Shown: positions 1-11,603, counted from the first letter of the stretch. The stretch is DNA of 27,818 nt from Blattamonas nauphoetae (GCA_033064195.1 JARBJD010000627.1:1-27818), one strand, 5' to 3'. Program-made: numbers and translations. Notes: generated by a model from the letters alone, not told the origin.

Positions 1-1729
1 AAAATTCAACGAACAGATCACGAAGAAATATCTCAAATTCGAATGTCAAAGATCAAAGAGTGAGAGAAAATTATACATCAGGTTCATCCATACGGACAGC
101 TGGGAATTTGTCTAGTCAAAGCGCCATGAAAACCAGCGCATTTTCCCTAAACCTGCACAACTACGATAGTATTTCAGCGAGTTGACCAATCTTCACCACT
201 ATCCATTCGAGAACAGTTTGTGAGATGTTTCACATTTATAACTTTTTGATTTCTAATTGTTCTGATGTGAGTCATGCAAAAGTTGGTGAAGATCTGTTCT
301 CTGGTTCAGAAGATTATGATTCTCAACACCTGTTTTCAGGTATTGTTGTCACTTCGTTTTGTCTGACCACATGTATTCCTATGACAAAATGGGCGTGTGT
401 GCGGGTTCAGAATGAAAAGCGAGTTTCGCATCGCACTATTTCAAACATTCAAGTTTTCAACAATAAACGCTTCAGCATGCAGTATGTCCTTCTGTGAGTC
501 TTTTGTTGAGATTCTGATGCAAACCACACCGTTTTAATGTGAGACGGGACTTATAGTGCCCGGATAAACCCGATCAAAATTCATAAACTCGATCAAATTG
601 TTTTTGAGAAATCAAGTTGATATAATTGCACTGATCTTGAAATTTGCATTTTATCTCACCACATCACAAATTTCGTGAGAGTTCTTCTCTAATATTTTAA
701 TGGTTTAGATCAAGATTGGATCCCACATAAATGCGTCTCACGAGATTGACATTTCATGAAATGACAAAGATAGTTAGGATAAAAGAGATGAAAGAATGAT
801 AGCAAAGAGTTATGGAGTAGTTGCTTCATCTTTCACAGTTCGTTCAGATGAAGGCCGGTTGAGCTCGGTGGAGACAGAGTATGTCAAGGGAGTGGAAGGA
901 TTTAGAGGTGAGTCTATTGGAAATTGAGAGCCAGCGGGATGATCTGGAACAGTGGATGGAGAGAGGAGCTTTTGGGCGAGTTTTGGAGTATTGGTTGGGA
1001 GTCGGAGGGCATTGTTGAAGGAGAGAACGAAAGAGATGGCTCTTTCATGCCCAGCCCAATCCCAGAAAGAACACTCACATGGAAGGACCAAAGCTGAAGA
1101 GTAGAGAAAGGGATAATTCATGAATGGAGAGGGTGAATGACACATTAGGACGTGCGGGAGGTTGCTTGCAGTTCCGAGAATGTTCAGGTCGACTTCGTCT
1201 GATTCATTTTGACGTTCTCCGCCGACCAAGAGCGACAGTGAGCGAGTCGTAAACGAGGTCCGGATGAGGACACGTAGCCGATTCTAGTGGTGGCGGAGGA
1301 CAGTTTGAACCAGTATTGCTTCATTCCGATATTGAGAGAGTCGGGAACGTTCTATCAGTTCATGTCTTCGATCTGCTGTCGGAGTTGGATGGCTGGAACC
1401 TAATGGTGAGAGGCTTCTGCGTGGGCAAGTTGAAGAGTGAGTGTGGCGCTGGTGTGGGAGTTAGAAGGTTCAGACTTTGCTGACAATGAGCTTTGTCGTT
1501 CATGAGCTCGAGGAGAAAATGATCGAGTTAGAGATGTACTGTTGTGGAGGGCGTTGAAAACTACTGACACAGGAGCATAAAGAAGAAGAATAAATGAAAG
1601 ATTGAATAGAATGAAGAGGGGCGAGAATGAACAATGGTTAAGCGGTGAAAGGAGACAACAAACTGATTCATCGACAAACAAAATTGCCCTCTGACTTCAG
1701 CACAAGACCATCACACCTGCCTTGGTCAT
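1..1729. other. Host-like flank without a convincing gene
   Basis: Several short open frames occur on both strands. None has a recognisable domain or consistent coding signal. A minus-strand frame at 1400-1681 contains a hydrophobic stretch (FILFNLSFILLLYAP) that could be a membrane segment of an old host gene. The frame at 810-1229 minus competes with equally plausible plus-strand frames. I see no RNA gene and no repeat here. It is best read as decayed host sequence just outside the inverted repeat that starts at 1730. Confidence 0.4.
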
Positions 1730-2066
1730 CTCAATTTAAAGTTGGTTCTCGAGTGCAGTTGGTTTTCTGAACTGCAGTTGGTTTTCTGAACGACCGTTGG
1801 TTTTCTGAACGACCGTTGGAAATCTGAACGACCGTTGGAAATCTGCAAAAAGTTGGTTTTTAAACCTTATCGGTGTGGATGTTTGATCAAAACAAATTGT
1901 ACAAATGGACGAGTTGGTAGATACAAAGACTTCCACTGTTGGGTCCCAGGTTCGAATCCGGATCTCCAACTTTTCTTAACAGGATTTTTCTGACATGATC
2001 ATTCATATTTTGTGAAATTATTGCAGTATTCATGATCGGATGAGTAATGTTCGACAATTGGATTGA
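1730..2066 (+). repeat. Left copy of a ~340 bp inverted repeat
   Basis: This block recurs in reverse complement at 9309-9657 with a few substitutions and small indels. From the outside inwards it holds about five 19 bp subrepeats of the form GTTGGTTTTCTGAACGACC (1741-1850), then a spacer with GATCAAA, a tRNA-like segment (1906-1970), and an inner tail ending CAATTGGATTGA. Identity stops sharply at both ends (outer ctcaattt, inner attgga). Two readings are possible. These could be terminal inverted repeats of a 7.9 kb DNA element, since subterminal short repeats are common in such elements. Or they could be two independent copies of a dispersed tRNA-derived repeat in opposite orientation. No clear target-site duplication is seen. 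Confidence 0.85.
1906..1970 (+). other. tRNA-like segment (pol III A/B-box relic)
   Basis: TGGACGAGTTGGTAGA resembles an A box and GGTTCGAATCC is a near-perfect B box with a T-loop TTCGAAT. The 5' and 3' acceptor strands do not pair and the D stem is poor, so it is not a working tRNA. It is better read as a tRNA-derived internal promoter or a tRNA pseudogene carried in the repeat. Confidence 0.5.
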
Positions 2067-2759
2067 GAGTCTGGAAAGATTGACGGTCAGAAAGGCCTCT
2101 ATCTCTGATTGTGTTTTAACAATCTCATCCTCTCATCGCTCAGATACGATTGAGGGACACGGTGAAGGGCTTTCCCATCCTTTCGAATGCTTGGGCAAGC
2201 CATGACACATGCTGAATCTCACTGTTTGATGACCCTCCTGAGCGATTGGATCATGATGAAAATGGAACCGTGAATTGAACAGGAAGAATGGACACTCAAA
2301 GAAGAGTTAAAACACTCGACATCGACTCATCTTCACTCAGGCCTAGATCACTCTCGAGAAATGTGGGTCCCTTGTCATTTTCCAGCGAAATCCATGCCTA
2401 CTAACTGTGTCCACATTGGATTGTCAATCAGATCCTCAACAATAATCAATAGCGAAGTCTCATCAATCAATTCAGGTTTCTGAATCAGATAATCTCTCCT
2501 CTGTGCATGCAAATATGGCATACCTTTCATCCACACAACAAATCAAAAGATGATGAAAACTCGTTGTATTCTGATGCAAATGCGACACTGTATTAACTAA
2601 CATAACCAAACGACTCGAAATCCTCCATTCCTCGATATCTTTCCTGAATACGGTCGAGATCACACGACACATAACTATCCTCTTCCGATCGAACGGAATG
2701 GATTCATCTATGTCCCTGTCAAGCCGACAAACTTTGAACTCAATTTAAATCCCTTCCCC
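2067..2759. other. No gene seen
   Basis: Only short frames without recognisable features occur here (a 66-codon minus-strand frame at 2472-2672 is the longest). Nothing repeats elsewhere in the window. It is probably decayed host-type sequence inside the inverted repeat pair. Confidence 0.4.
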
Positions 2760-3745
2760 ATGACGACCTTATGGATGGTGTCGAGGGGACGATTCTCAAT
2801 CCCCATTTGCATCGTCAAGAACGTCACCCCGACAGCATCGTCGACGTCTTCCCAACAGCCAGGTGATGACATTGAAAAGACTCCTCAACACAAATGGGAA
2901 TGTCTGGGCGTCCTCGACCTCGCCACATGCACTATTGGCAGCATCCTTCGATGAGGGACCAGAATTACAACTCGGACGAGTTCTATCCCATCATCGTGGA
3001 ATCTCTCGCCCATCAATACCCTCCTCGTCAGCAGCAACCGACATACAATCAACAAGTGCTTGTTTTGAAGATGTCCAAGCAGATGTGCCCAGTCAGGAGT
3101 TCCTGATGACCATCAGATCTCTGATGCACTCACAACAGGAGCAAGCGGAAGATACTCGACCCCACCCCTCTACCTCAGACGATGTTATGACGTATCCCTC
3201 CATTCTCATGTTAAAGCCCTTGAGAATCGAAACAAACACGAACACCCTCCAGACAAGGTCAACGATGTCCAGAACCCGCTTGTCGATTCTGACGAGTTGT
3301 TGTTGCCTTCCCAGATCAACAAAAGTACTTCTCTCCTTCCTTTCTCAGAACGAGCACAGCACTGTCCGTTTACAGGCAAAGCGGTATGCCAAACAGAAGC
3401 CCGACTCTCTCAAACAGGGAGGGTTTTGTGAACCAACAGCAACAGCACATCAACCCACAGTTTCCACAACAATCGTCTGCTGCCATTGTCACGTAGAATT
3501 CCCAGTCATATCGTCGTCCACTGCAACAATCAGAGAATCAGCCATTCGATGAAGAATATGCCACATCTCGCGCCAACCAGCTAACTGAACGAGATTTTTC
3601 TGGTTCTTTCGCACTGCCTCCCACATACACCAATCAAAACAGTCAGAAACAACACATCAATCCGAGCCAATCTCGCACCAAAGATACCCACAGGAAGACA
3701 TCCACCACTTCACCCAACCCTCCTTCTACAAACCCCAATCTTCCA
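2760..3745 (+). pseudogene. Broken Q/N-rich host-type protein
   Basis: Coding-like sequence jumps among the three plus-strand frames. One frame gives a stretch rich in acidic, Ser and Gln residues (3060-3200, around FEDVQADVPSQEF). A second gives DELLLPSQINKSTSLLPFSE (around 3290-3420). A third is strongly Gln/Asn/Pro-rich (about 3420-3740, with NQQQQHINPQFPQQ and SQKQHINPSQ). Each is interrupted, so several frameshifts and at least one stop break the reading frame. Low-complexity Q/N-rich proteins are common in protists, and I recognise no domain. It could alternatively be a multi-exon gene with short introns, but I found no consistent splice boundaries. Confidence 0.45.
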
Positions 3746-3783
3746 CTTCCTACTTCTTCCCATGTCCTCCAACTCCCATCAAG

Positions 3784-5760
3784 TTGCCCTCAACGCACAC
3801 ATTGTGTGGTTCCTGCATTACGAGACTGACCTCGCATTCTGATGGAGTAGACAGGATCAGCCGATGCTGTCCACAACTGGCGTTTCTATTTGTCGATTCC
3901 GACATATCCGATGAATGTGGCACCGACACAAATTCAGTCGAAGTCGCCAACACGCGGGAAGAAGGATCAGACGGCGAGAAGGCTGGCGAACGAGCTGAGA
4001 AGGTTGCTGCTGATTTCCAATCCTCGTCGACTACTACGATGATCTTGACATCATCAATCAACTCTGAAGAACAGCGACATCCTGTCGAACAAGATGGTGT
4101 GAGTGTCAGGAGGCGATGGCTGGGCTTACGATTTCGACGTCCACTGCATCGATCATTTCCTCCACTTTGGCGAGGACGTCCGCGCCGTGATAAGGCCTCA
4201 GATGTTCACAGGAAGGCAAAATCTCGCTTTGAACAAGAAAAGACTGTGCTCGTTCACGACTTGCACTGTTTCACCAATACTCCCACATATCAACAGCAAC
4301 ACTCCATCTCTTCATACACGCTTGCCTCGCTCAGTCCAACTGCACATTCTCTCTTCGCCGTCACGTCCATAGGCAATGTAACTTTCACAACGACGATCAT
4401 CAACGATCTGACGTCAACAACCACCCTTTTCTCGATCACAAAGTCAACTGGAACAGTGTCGTTCTCTTCCTCTCCCTTCACCGATTGTGGGTCAACGAGC
4501 TCATCTCTCATCGATGCCACACTAACTGAATCCGTGTCTCTTTCAGTCGTTTATGTCAATGTGTTTCAAGATCTAAAACAGCCACCACCGCGGCGGGTCA
4601 GTTGAGCATCACCGTCACTGTCAACTCTGACGCGACTTGCCGCACAATCACACTGTCTGTGGACTCTGCCTTCACTGAAACAAGCGAGACACTAACATTG
4701 ACCAAAATGGATTCATGGCCATGTCAAGCTGCTCGTTCACCTCTCGTCTCGATTGGGTCGGGCTAAGCCCTGAGGGAACAATCGGCACTGATGAGGTAGA
4801 AACCATTGCCAGTTCGATCTTCGCGCCGTGTTCAGCTGCAAATGGAGGAGCTCTCTCGGTCAGTCACAGGCGGACAACTCTCCATCACCTCGACAATATT
4901 TTCTGACAGTTCAGCTACCGCGAATGGAGCGGCGCTGTTCCTGGACCCCAGCGGACTCACAGCCTCACAACTGACCTCTTTGCTGCCACGAACGTCAATG
5001 TGTGTGGATGATCTGGCATTCTCCAAACTGATCGTCGTTCTTCCATCGACCCTGTCATCCGCGTCTGTCGGATCTCTGATCTCCCCCACTGCCTCTCTGA
5101 CCATCTTCCCATCATCAGAGAATGCTCGTTCTCCACGTGATCCTCCACACATGACGGCAGAGGGATCTCGATTTCATGTCCATCCAAATTCCCACCTTCA
5201 AGTCTTGTCATCGACTCAAAATTCGATAAAATCTGTCAGTGTTCGAGCGGACGATCTGGAGAATGGATTTGCATCTCCGCCTACGACTACTCATCACTCC
5301 TCATCTCACACTCGATGTCAAGGAAGTCTGTCAAAAATGTCAGCTTCAGGCCCATCTTTCGATGTGACAGTCACCGCCTGCACATACACATCCTGCTCAA
5401 CAACCTCCGAGACAACTTTTGGCGTACTTCCATCGCGCACTCTTTCAGACACAGTTCATCCCTCACCGGAACAGCAACTATCACAACATGCACGTCACAG
5501 TCAATGTGATTAGCCGACGTACTCCACCCACGCCTGTGTCTAAGCTGATGCCTCAATTGTTTTGGTGAATGAGGATGCCGCTTCTTCGATTGCTGTTCGT
5601 TTCTTCTCGCCGTCATTCTCCCTCGTCTCGCCAGTATCTGAACACGCAACGAATCACTCATGTGGTGATCTGTGGAACTGGAACGACATTCTTGGCATCG
5701 CCAGCGAAACATGTGAGCCGTGTGCAGCTTTGACAAAGCACTTGATGGTGACGGGGTGAT
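3784..5760 (+). pseudogene. Broken beta-helix (PMP-like) surface protein
   Basis: Plus-strand segments show Ser/Thr-rich, alternating hydrophobic repeats of the kind that build right-handed beta-helix surface proteins: VSFSSSPFTDCGSTSSS (around 4450-4500), GGQLSITSTIFSDSSATAN (around 4870-4920, followed by GAALFLD) and TACTYTSCSTTSETTFG (around 5370-5430). The 'ANGGALSV / ANGAALFL' pairs resemble the GGA(I/L) motif of chlamydial-type polymorphic outer membrane protein repeats. These repeats are expanded as host surface proteins in several metamonads. The reading frame changes at least four times and includes stops, so the gene is dead. No signal peptide or C-terminal membrane anchor could be placed. 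The first part (3784-4250) is less clearly the same gene. Confidence 0.5.
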
Positions 5761-6485
5761 CCTGGTTCATTCACCTCAAGGGCACAACCGCGATGCTGAT
5801 TGAGTCGATTTTTCTGATTCAGCGCTACAGTTGGTGAGTGGAGCTTGCGATGGAAGTGACGTCGCTGAGCCGGCGGACTCGGATGAAGGGATCGTCTGCT
5901 CCGGGGTTGAGGAAGCATGCTGGAGTGATTAATCGTCTTGTGCAAACGCCTCGTCTTTTGCAGGAATCGTTCACTCTGCACAACACGTCGTTCAACCAGG
6001 CAGTGCGACTGGCTCAGTCTGCGCCGAGTGTGCGTACTGCTCCGAAAGTGAAGTTCCCTGCTCACTGGCGCCGTGTGTCGTGAAACCGAAATCGAGCTCG
6101 TCGACGAAACGACCGCAGACGAGTGAACTGACAAGCGGGACGGAGCCAGCGGGATCGATTCTGCAGTCCGGCGATGCGAGGAGACACCGAATGCCGCTGA
6201 AGTTGGCGAAAACGAGCCCGCTTCTTTCGCGTGTCGCCCGCCGCTGACCAGCGCTTGCCGAAGCTACACCCACTCCGGATTGGACGTGCCGCAGATTAAT
6301 GTTCAGAATGTGCCCGCACAATTGTTGGGGCATGCGACGATTCTGGAATTGATGGAAGCTGGAAACCGAAACTGTCAGCTCTTCGGACAATCGAACAAAA
6401 CGCCCTCCGACGGCAAGGATCGGCCGGGCACCACTCCCGAACGGCATGCCCGGCCGCCCACACTTCACAAGTCTCGTCCGCAGCG
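5761..6485. other. GC-richer stretch, no confident gene
   Basis: The base composition is richer in CG and CGA/TCG words than the flanks. Long frames are open on both strands (for example 5992-6888 minus), but their translations are Arg/Ser/Gly/Cys-rich without domain character, as expected for shadow frames in GC-rich DNA. Plus-strand cysteine-rich fragments (around 5830-6090) may be the tail of the broken surface-protein gene to the left. Confidence 0.35.
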
Positions 6486-7226
6486 TCACTGGATTCGCTG
6501 GCCTCCTCGTCGCGTGTTGATTCGCCGACGTGCGCGACGAACGAAGAAAGCGAGTCGGTGATTGAACTGAACCCCACCCCGCCTCATTGTACACAGACCA
6601 GCACTTCCTGCCGCTCTTCTCGCCCACACCGCACACCCTCCGTCGGCAGCGGACAGCAACACAGACCGCTCTCGCCCCTCGTCGCCCACACTCACAAACC
6701 CCTTTCGCCTCCGAAGGACCACGCGAACTTGAACGAGCCACCGAGTCCTGTTCTTGTGACGATGCACCGGTTCTCGCGCGGGAATGGGATGCGCTCGCCG
6801 CAACACTCGAAGCCAGCCCCAAAGTTGGTCTCGCTCCCCACAACCCCTCCCACACCCTCCCTCTTCCCCATAACACGAAAGTGTGCATTCTGCGAGTGTG
6901 AAGAAGATAACACGGACAACATCCGTCGCGAAGGGAAGGCTGTGGCTGCGAGGCAGAAGCGCCATTTCTGATTGTTTCTCCGATCGGATTGGGTGGATCT
7001 GCCGTCGTGGTCCGTTCCCTTCTTTGGTTCGTGTCCCATCCTCTTCTTCCTCCGCGTTCTGTTCTGCTTCGAAGCTCGTCATCATTTGGCTGTCCTGTTC
7101 TGCGCTGAATCTCGCTGTAGCTTTCTGTTCTGGCAGTGTCTTTCTCTGTGCGTCCTGCCCTTTCTGCCCGTACATGAGACGATAGAGATTCGGGGAGGGA
7201 TCTGAGGCTATTATCGTTTTACCCAT
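6486..7226 (-). CDS. Hypothetical minus-strand ORF, N-terminal part plausible
   Basis: The frame opens with an ATG and reads MGKTIIASDPSPNLYRLMYG. It is followed by a charged, Gln/Glu-rich segment with a coiled-coil-like look (AEQDSQMMTSFEAEQNAEEE, near residues 42-61). This first ~110 residues looks like real protein. Beyond about residue 115 (around VVRVIFFTLAECTL) the translation turns Arg/Gly/Cys-rich and is probably out of frame or noncoding. No domain recognised and no partner gene nearby. It may be a short host gene whose 3' part is broken, or a chance frame in GC-rich DNA. Confidence 0.3.
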   Translation of the reverse strand: MGKTIIASDPSPNLYRLMYGQKGQDAQRKTLPEQKATARFSAEQDSQMMTSFEAEQNAEEEEDGTRTKEGNGPRRQIHPIRSEKQSEMALLPRSHSLPFATDVVRVIFFTLAECTLSCYGEEGGCGRGCGERDQLWGWLRVLRRAHPIPAREPVHRHKNRTRWLVQVRVVLRRRKGFVSVGDEGRERSVLLSAADGGCAVWARRAAGSAGLCTMRRGGVQFNHRLAFFVRRARRRINTRRGGQRIQ

Positions 7227-7773
7227 TCTTTACCAGTTTCCTGGAGCCTATTTCTCGCGAATATTTTGTTTTCTTGATTGCTTGTGACATGCACTGAATG
7301 AATTGAAGACGTGATATTGTCTTGTTTCCGAAATATTGGTTGGTGAAGTGTTCAAAACAAACTGGATTTGTGCAGCACAGGAGTTGGGGATGACTTACTA
7401 TCTGGTTCCAGCAAACAATGAAATCCTTATCATTTGAATCGAGTGCGTTTCAACCGTCCAACCAATCTGGGGATGGCAGCAGAGAATGACGAGAATTGGA
7501 TGGCTTCAGCATTCTTGATCTCCGCTTCAAACTTCAGCTGCGTCGCAAAATATGTTCACGGAAGAACAAATTGTTGTTCCAGATCGAGTTGTTCCTGTCT
7601 GCACGGATCTTTCTACAAGTTCACATTAACAACCATCTGCTGTTCGATGAGACCTCGTTCGGCGTTCTTTGCAAGAAATGGGTTTCTTTGGTTTTGTCTC
7701 ATCTGTTGAGAAAATAGTGGGGCAGTCAGGGACTAAGTTTTCTTCAAATCGAGTGCGATTCAGTGTCGATTCG
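7227..7773. other. No confident gene
   Basis: Short frames only. A minus-strand fragment near 7440-7540 (TQLKFEAEIKNAEAIQFSSF) has a helical, coding-like look and could be the decayed 3' end of the armadillo-like gene to its right, but stops separate them. Confidence 0.3.
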
Positions 7774-9182
7774 TTATTGTGCCAGTGGAGACCCCAAAAT
7801 GAGCATTTGAGTTGTCAGTGTATTCATACCCAACCATGTCATCACATCGAGTGATCCGAAATAAATTCGCTGTGGTTTCGTGTGCAAAAAGGAGAATGTT
7901 GTTTCCAACTCCAAAGAGTCATCAAGACCTTCCTCTCGCAAGCTGGCCATGATGTCCTTGCTTCTCCTTTGCACTTCGGGTTTTGCGTCCTTCCACATCA
8001 ACAGAGTCCATCTCAGGTACGACAGGCCTTGATCGATCATTTCAACGGTGGTGAAGTGAATGAAGCAATTTATGATGGCGACAGAGAGAGGGGGCAGCAT
8101 GAAAGAGTGAATTTCTTCGTAGAAAAGAGCGCATCGCATTGGCTCCAGAAGCAGAGTCATAATGCTGGATGTCGGATTGTGGATGTCGAATATGGAGTAG
8201 TGACGACAGATGAATCTCAGAAAACCCTCAAGGGAACAAGGAGATCCGAAAAGATGATGTGGAAGAACTGAAGTTGTTCTGGAATCACAGAAAAGTCCCT
8301 AAAATAGATGGAGTCGCCGAGTTGAGAGAGACAGCGAACAATGATTCTCACGAGAAGAATCATGTGTTGAGGCTTCAGATGATTCTCTTGCTCGCAGAAT
8401 GAAAGCGGAGGAGTCAGAAGAATTCGGCTTCCACAAGTTTGAGTCGGTCACGAGTGTCGGCCATTTCTAGTGTTGTATCCAGAAATGAAAGTGCTGAAAA
8501 TGATATTGTTTCATTGCTACAGGATAAAAGGGAGACCATTGCTTCTGCGAACAGTCGACAGGTTCGATTCGGTGATGGGACGAGGTCAAACAGAATCTCG
8601 CCGCAAGTGAACAGTTTCTTGGGCCCAGGTGCAAGTTTGTCCAGCAATCGGCAGGCCTTTCGGGTTTCAGACTTTCCAAAGACGGCTCCTTCTTTCACAA
8701 GTGTCACAAGTGAGAGAAAGACTGGAGATGCATCAGAGATGTTGGTGATTCGAGACAGGTTGACTGTGAAGAATGGTTGCGGCAAATCTCTCGTGTCCGG
8801 TTGGGAAAGATGCGATTAAAAGAGATTCTGTGTGGAAGGAGCTGGGTCTGTACGAGAAGAGGGAGTGGAAAAGATCGGATTCATTCCCTTCGGTCTCTTC
8901 TTGATATGCCCCTGCTGGAAGACAAAGTGAGGTGCACACGTGGTTAGCCAGTTGCCTTGTTCCGCTTTGTTTGCTGGTGTTGCGTTCTCTCGATGCCAGT
9001 CGGATCTGACGGTTAACGTATGGTTGAGAAGGAAGGGAGGCGGTGTGAGATTGCAGTTGGCTGAAATGGAGGAATATCCTTGGGACTCTGTTGGTTTTGG
9101 GACAGGGATTACTGAAATGGCACCTGTTTCGGTGAAAGATAATCGCGTCGATTTGCACAACTCCATTCTTGCTCTGTTTCAT
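7774..9182 (-). pseudogene. Broken armadillo-like helical repeat protein
   Basis: The clearest parts are 8414-8785, with SPVFLSLVTLVKEG, ETRKACRLLDKLAPGPKKLF and FSALSFLDTTLEMADTRDRL, and 7774-8160, with MRCALFYEEIHSF, MIDQGLSYLRWTLLMWKDAK and VQRRSKDIMASLREEGLDDS. These are amphipathic helix pairs like the ARM/HEAT-type repeats of a large host family I associate with oxymonads. Between them, another minus-strand frame (YFRDFSVIPEQLQFFHIIF) carries similar sequence, so at least two frameshifts separate the pieces. The segment 8816-9166 (MELCKSTRLSFTETGAISV) may be its N-terminal region or a different gene. No catalytic motif, signal peptide or membrane segment is seen. The family name is inference. 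Confidence 0.5.
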
Positions 9183-9308
9183 TGTATCATCTCATGATTC
9201 ATTTTTGTGATTGTTGGTACAGAATATATCCTGTTGAAAGGGCGGTATACACCAGAGAGAGGAGAGTTAAAGAGAAAGTGGGATGATCCGATTCAAAAAA
9301 AGGCCAAT

Positions 9309-9657
9309 TCAATCCAATTGTCGAACATTACTCATCCGATCATGAATACTGCAATAATTTCACAAAAATATGAATGATCATGTCAGAAAAATCCTGTTAA
9401 GAAAAAAGTTGGAGATCCCGGGATTCGAACCTGGGACCCAACAGTGGAAGTCTTTGTATCTACCAACTCGTCCATTTGTACAATTTGTTTTTGATCAAAC
9501 ATCCACACCGATAAGGTTTAAAAAAACCAACTTTTTTTGCAGATTTCCAACGGTCGTTCAGATTTCCAACGGTCGTTCAGAAAACCAACGGTCGTTCAGA
9601 AAACCAACTGCAGTTCAGAAAACCAACTGCACTCGAGAAAACCAACTTCAAATTGAG
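9309..9657 (-). repeat. Right copy of the ~340 bp inverted repeat
   Basis: Reverse complement of 1730-2066. The 19 bp subrepeats lie on the outer (right) side at about 9541-9650, the tRNA-like segment lies at 9408-9474 on the minus strand, and the inner end TCAATCCAATTG is at 9309-9320. This copy has slightly longer homopolymer runs than the left one. The two copies are close enough to suggest a common recent origin. The flanks (left cat, right gcagcc) show no obvious direct duplication. Confidence 0.85.
9408..9474 (-). other. tRNA-like segment in right repeat copy
   Basis: Reading the minus strand, an A-box-like TGGACGAGTTGGTAGA and B box GGTTCGAATCC are present, and the T stem is better preserved here (CCAGG/CCCGG around loop TTCGAAT, one mismatch). 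The acceptor strands do not pair, so it is not a functional tRNA. Confidence 0.5.
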
Positions 9658-11543
9658 GCAGCCCTGCTCCTTTGCCTCTGATCATTTTGAGAGGGTCTGG
9701 TCCTTCGCGTTTCCAATCTGGAAAGATGACCATTGATGCAAGTGATGGAAAAGACGATGTGACTGACACATTTGAACATGAACCCGTCGTACGGGGCATG
9801 CAGGTCAACGAGGGTGGCGAACTTCAAGGGAGTGTGTGATGTGGAGGTTGACCTCGTTGTTGTTGCTTCTGATTTTACGATCAACGGGATGTGTCCATCA
9901 CTCGTATTGGATTGGAGGGGGACCGTCTTGCTGAGTGTTGTCGCTTGCCTCACAATGGATGTCTGATCGTGCTGTCCAACGAAAAGCAAGAAGAGAGTTC
10001 ACTGAGCAAGATTGTCCGTGTTCATTTCTCTGTTCGGTGTGGGATTAAGGATTAGGCCTGGGTGCGGTAACCATTGCATCATCGACTCCTTTCCTCAGGA
10101 AGATGGGCAAGTGATGCAAAGAGCTGTGTTGTTTTGTCTCTCAGGAATACTGGAACATGATTGTCTGACATCTAGCCGTGAGCGTAGAGACACATCGTAT
10201 CGTACGGCAAATGAGCTCATCCACCTCGATGGTGTCGTATCCGTGGAGGTCATCGTACGTTGGAGTGGTGGAAGCTGATACACAACGCGGGATTGTGGAT
10301 GAGGAATTGGAGTTCGATGTGTGTATGAGAGCGGGCGTTTGGGAGAGCGGAGTTCACGACGATGAAAAAGTGGAGAGAGATTCAATTTTGAGTTGGTTGG
10401 AATGATCAGAGGGCTGTCACATCGATGTGCCGGATTCCAATCGGCAACAGTGAGAAACAGAGCGGCAACATTCTCATTCATCAAATCCTGGTCACTCGTG
10501 TCGCTTGCAGAGAGATCATTTGTGGCAGTGTGTGTTGATTGCATTGATCTCGTGATGTGAGGCGACTGACCCGGTCAGGGAGACATGCGAATTGGTCGTC
10601 TGTTGGTGCTGGAGGGGACATGTGCTTCGAAGAAGGGCCAGATTGGGAATAGTTGATGTCAGAGTCTACCACGGATTGTTCTTGTCCCAACTGCGATGTT
10701 GAGACATTGAATCAGTGAGGATCGAACGAGAGAGTAAACTCTTCATGAAGTCCATTTCTGTCACACTTCGTTGAGCCTCTGTTTGAGCGTTGAATGTAGC
10801 TTTGTGGTTCGGAATCAACGAGAGATACTGGCCTCAAGATTTCATCCACAATCCATTGAATGTTGAGGAAAGTGAGTCTTCAGACAGACCGTGTTGGTGG
10901 GCGGTGAGGGTGGACTTGAATGTCTGACAATCATCGATGTTGAATGAGTTGAGCGTAGCTGGGCTGGATGTCTGGAGGCGTGTTGTTGAAAGGAGCTTTG
11001 GCGTAGGTCAGGGAGCAGTGTGTCTTTGGCGAGTTCCGAACAAGTTGAGGTCATCCATCAACTTCTTGTTGGCACGTTTTGTTGAATTAGCAGACCTGCG
11101 ACACGGTGTCTGAAGGTGGAGCTTCCGTCGTATTGATTGTCTCTGGTTTGTCAGATCACATGCCCAACTCACGGAAACCTACTCAGAAAATGGTGTCGGT
11201 GGAATGACTTTTTGATGAGACTCGAGATTGTGAGAGAGTGTCGAACTTCAGGTTCATCACTTGCCTTGCAGGATCAACCTTAGACGAGAAGGGGATTGGA
11301 TTCCTTCACAGAATGCGTCTGAAAACTGTGTTCTTAAAGTCATGCTTTGAATGATCGATGGAGGACGAGACAAACACAAAATGAGCAGCTGTGAAGATGG
11401 AGTTCCCGAGAGCGTTTGTCTCGTCTGCGATGAGCATTTCCTGTGAGATTGTCATCATCACATCATCACTCGTGAACACAACATCTTCCGCTTTCAAAAA
11501 AACATGTCCTTGCAGTCGAGATTGCTTTCGACTGAGGTTGGTC
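9658..11543 (-). pseudogene. Decayed host gene, downstream part
   Basis: Coding-like minus-strand fragments occur throughout but in changing frames. Examples are HVFLKAEDVVFTSDDVMMTI (11340-11500, running on as SQEMLIADETNALGNS), FNNTPPDIQPSYAQLIQHR (around 10950-11010), NENVAALFLTVADWNPAHR (around 10430-10490) and YDDLHGYDTIEVDELICRT (around 10195-10250). No family is recognised. It ends on the right exactly where the DIRS-type element begins. The host-like minus-strand coding on the far side (16309-18213) has the same orientation, so I infer one old gene split by the insertion and already broken by several frameshifts. The left boundary coincides with the inverted repeat at 9657. Confidence 0.45.
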
Positions 11544-11544
11544 T

Positions 11545-11603
11545 TTGTAGCAAACCGAGGTTCCTCTAATAGTGAGAAGTGGTCGTGAGTAATGGGTTGG
11601 TCA
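11545..11603 (-). repeat. DIRS element 3' inverted terminal repeat
   Basis: The core TAATAGTGAGAAGTGGTCGT (11568-11587) and the following GAGTAATGGGTTGGTCA match, in inverse orientation, the sequence at 16228-16272. The outer tip (tttgtagcaaacc) is not shared with the other terminal repeat. It is found instead, inverted, at the start of the internal complementary region. Confidence 0.85.

Noticed and set aside
1906-1970. Functional tRNA genes (also 9408-9474, 19227-19310, 19717-19789)
   Set aside because: A and B boxes are good but the acceptor strands do not pair and the D stems are weak.
5992-6888. 298-codon minus-strand frame
   Set aside because: Arg/Ser/Gly/Cys-rich translation in a GC-richer stretch, with competing long frames on both strands and no domain; read as chance openness.
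1730-9657. Interpretation as a Polinton with long terminal repeats
   Set aside because: No capsid, polymerase or integrase motif lies between the arms and no 5-6 bp target duplication is visible at the borders.
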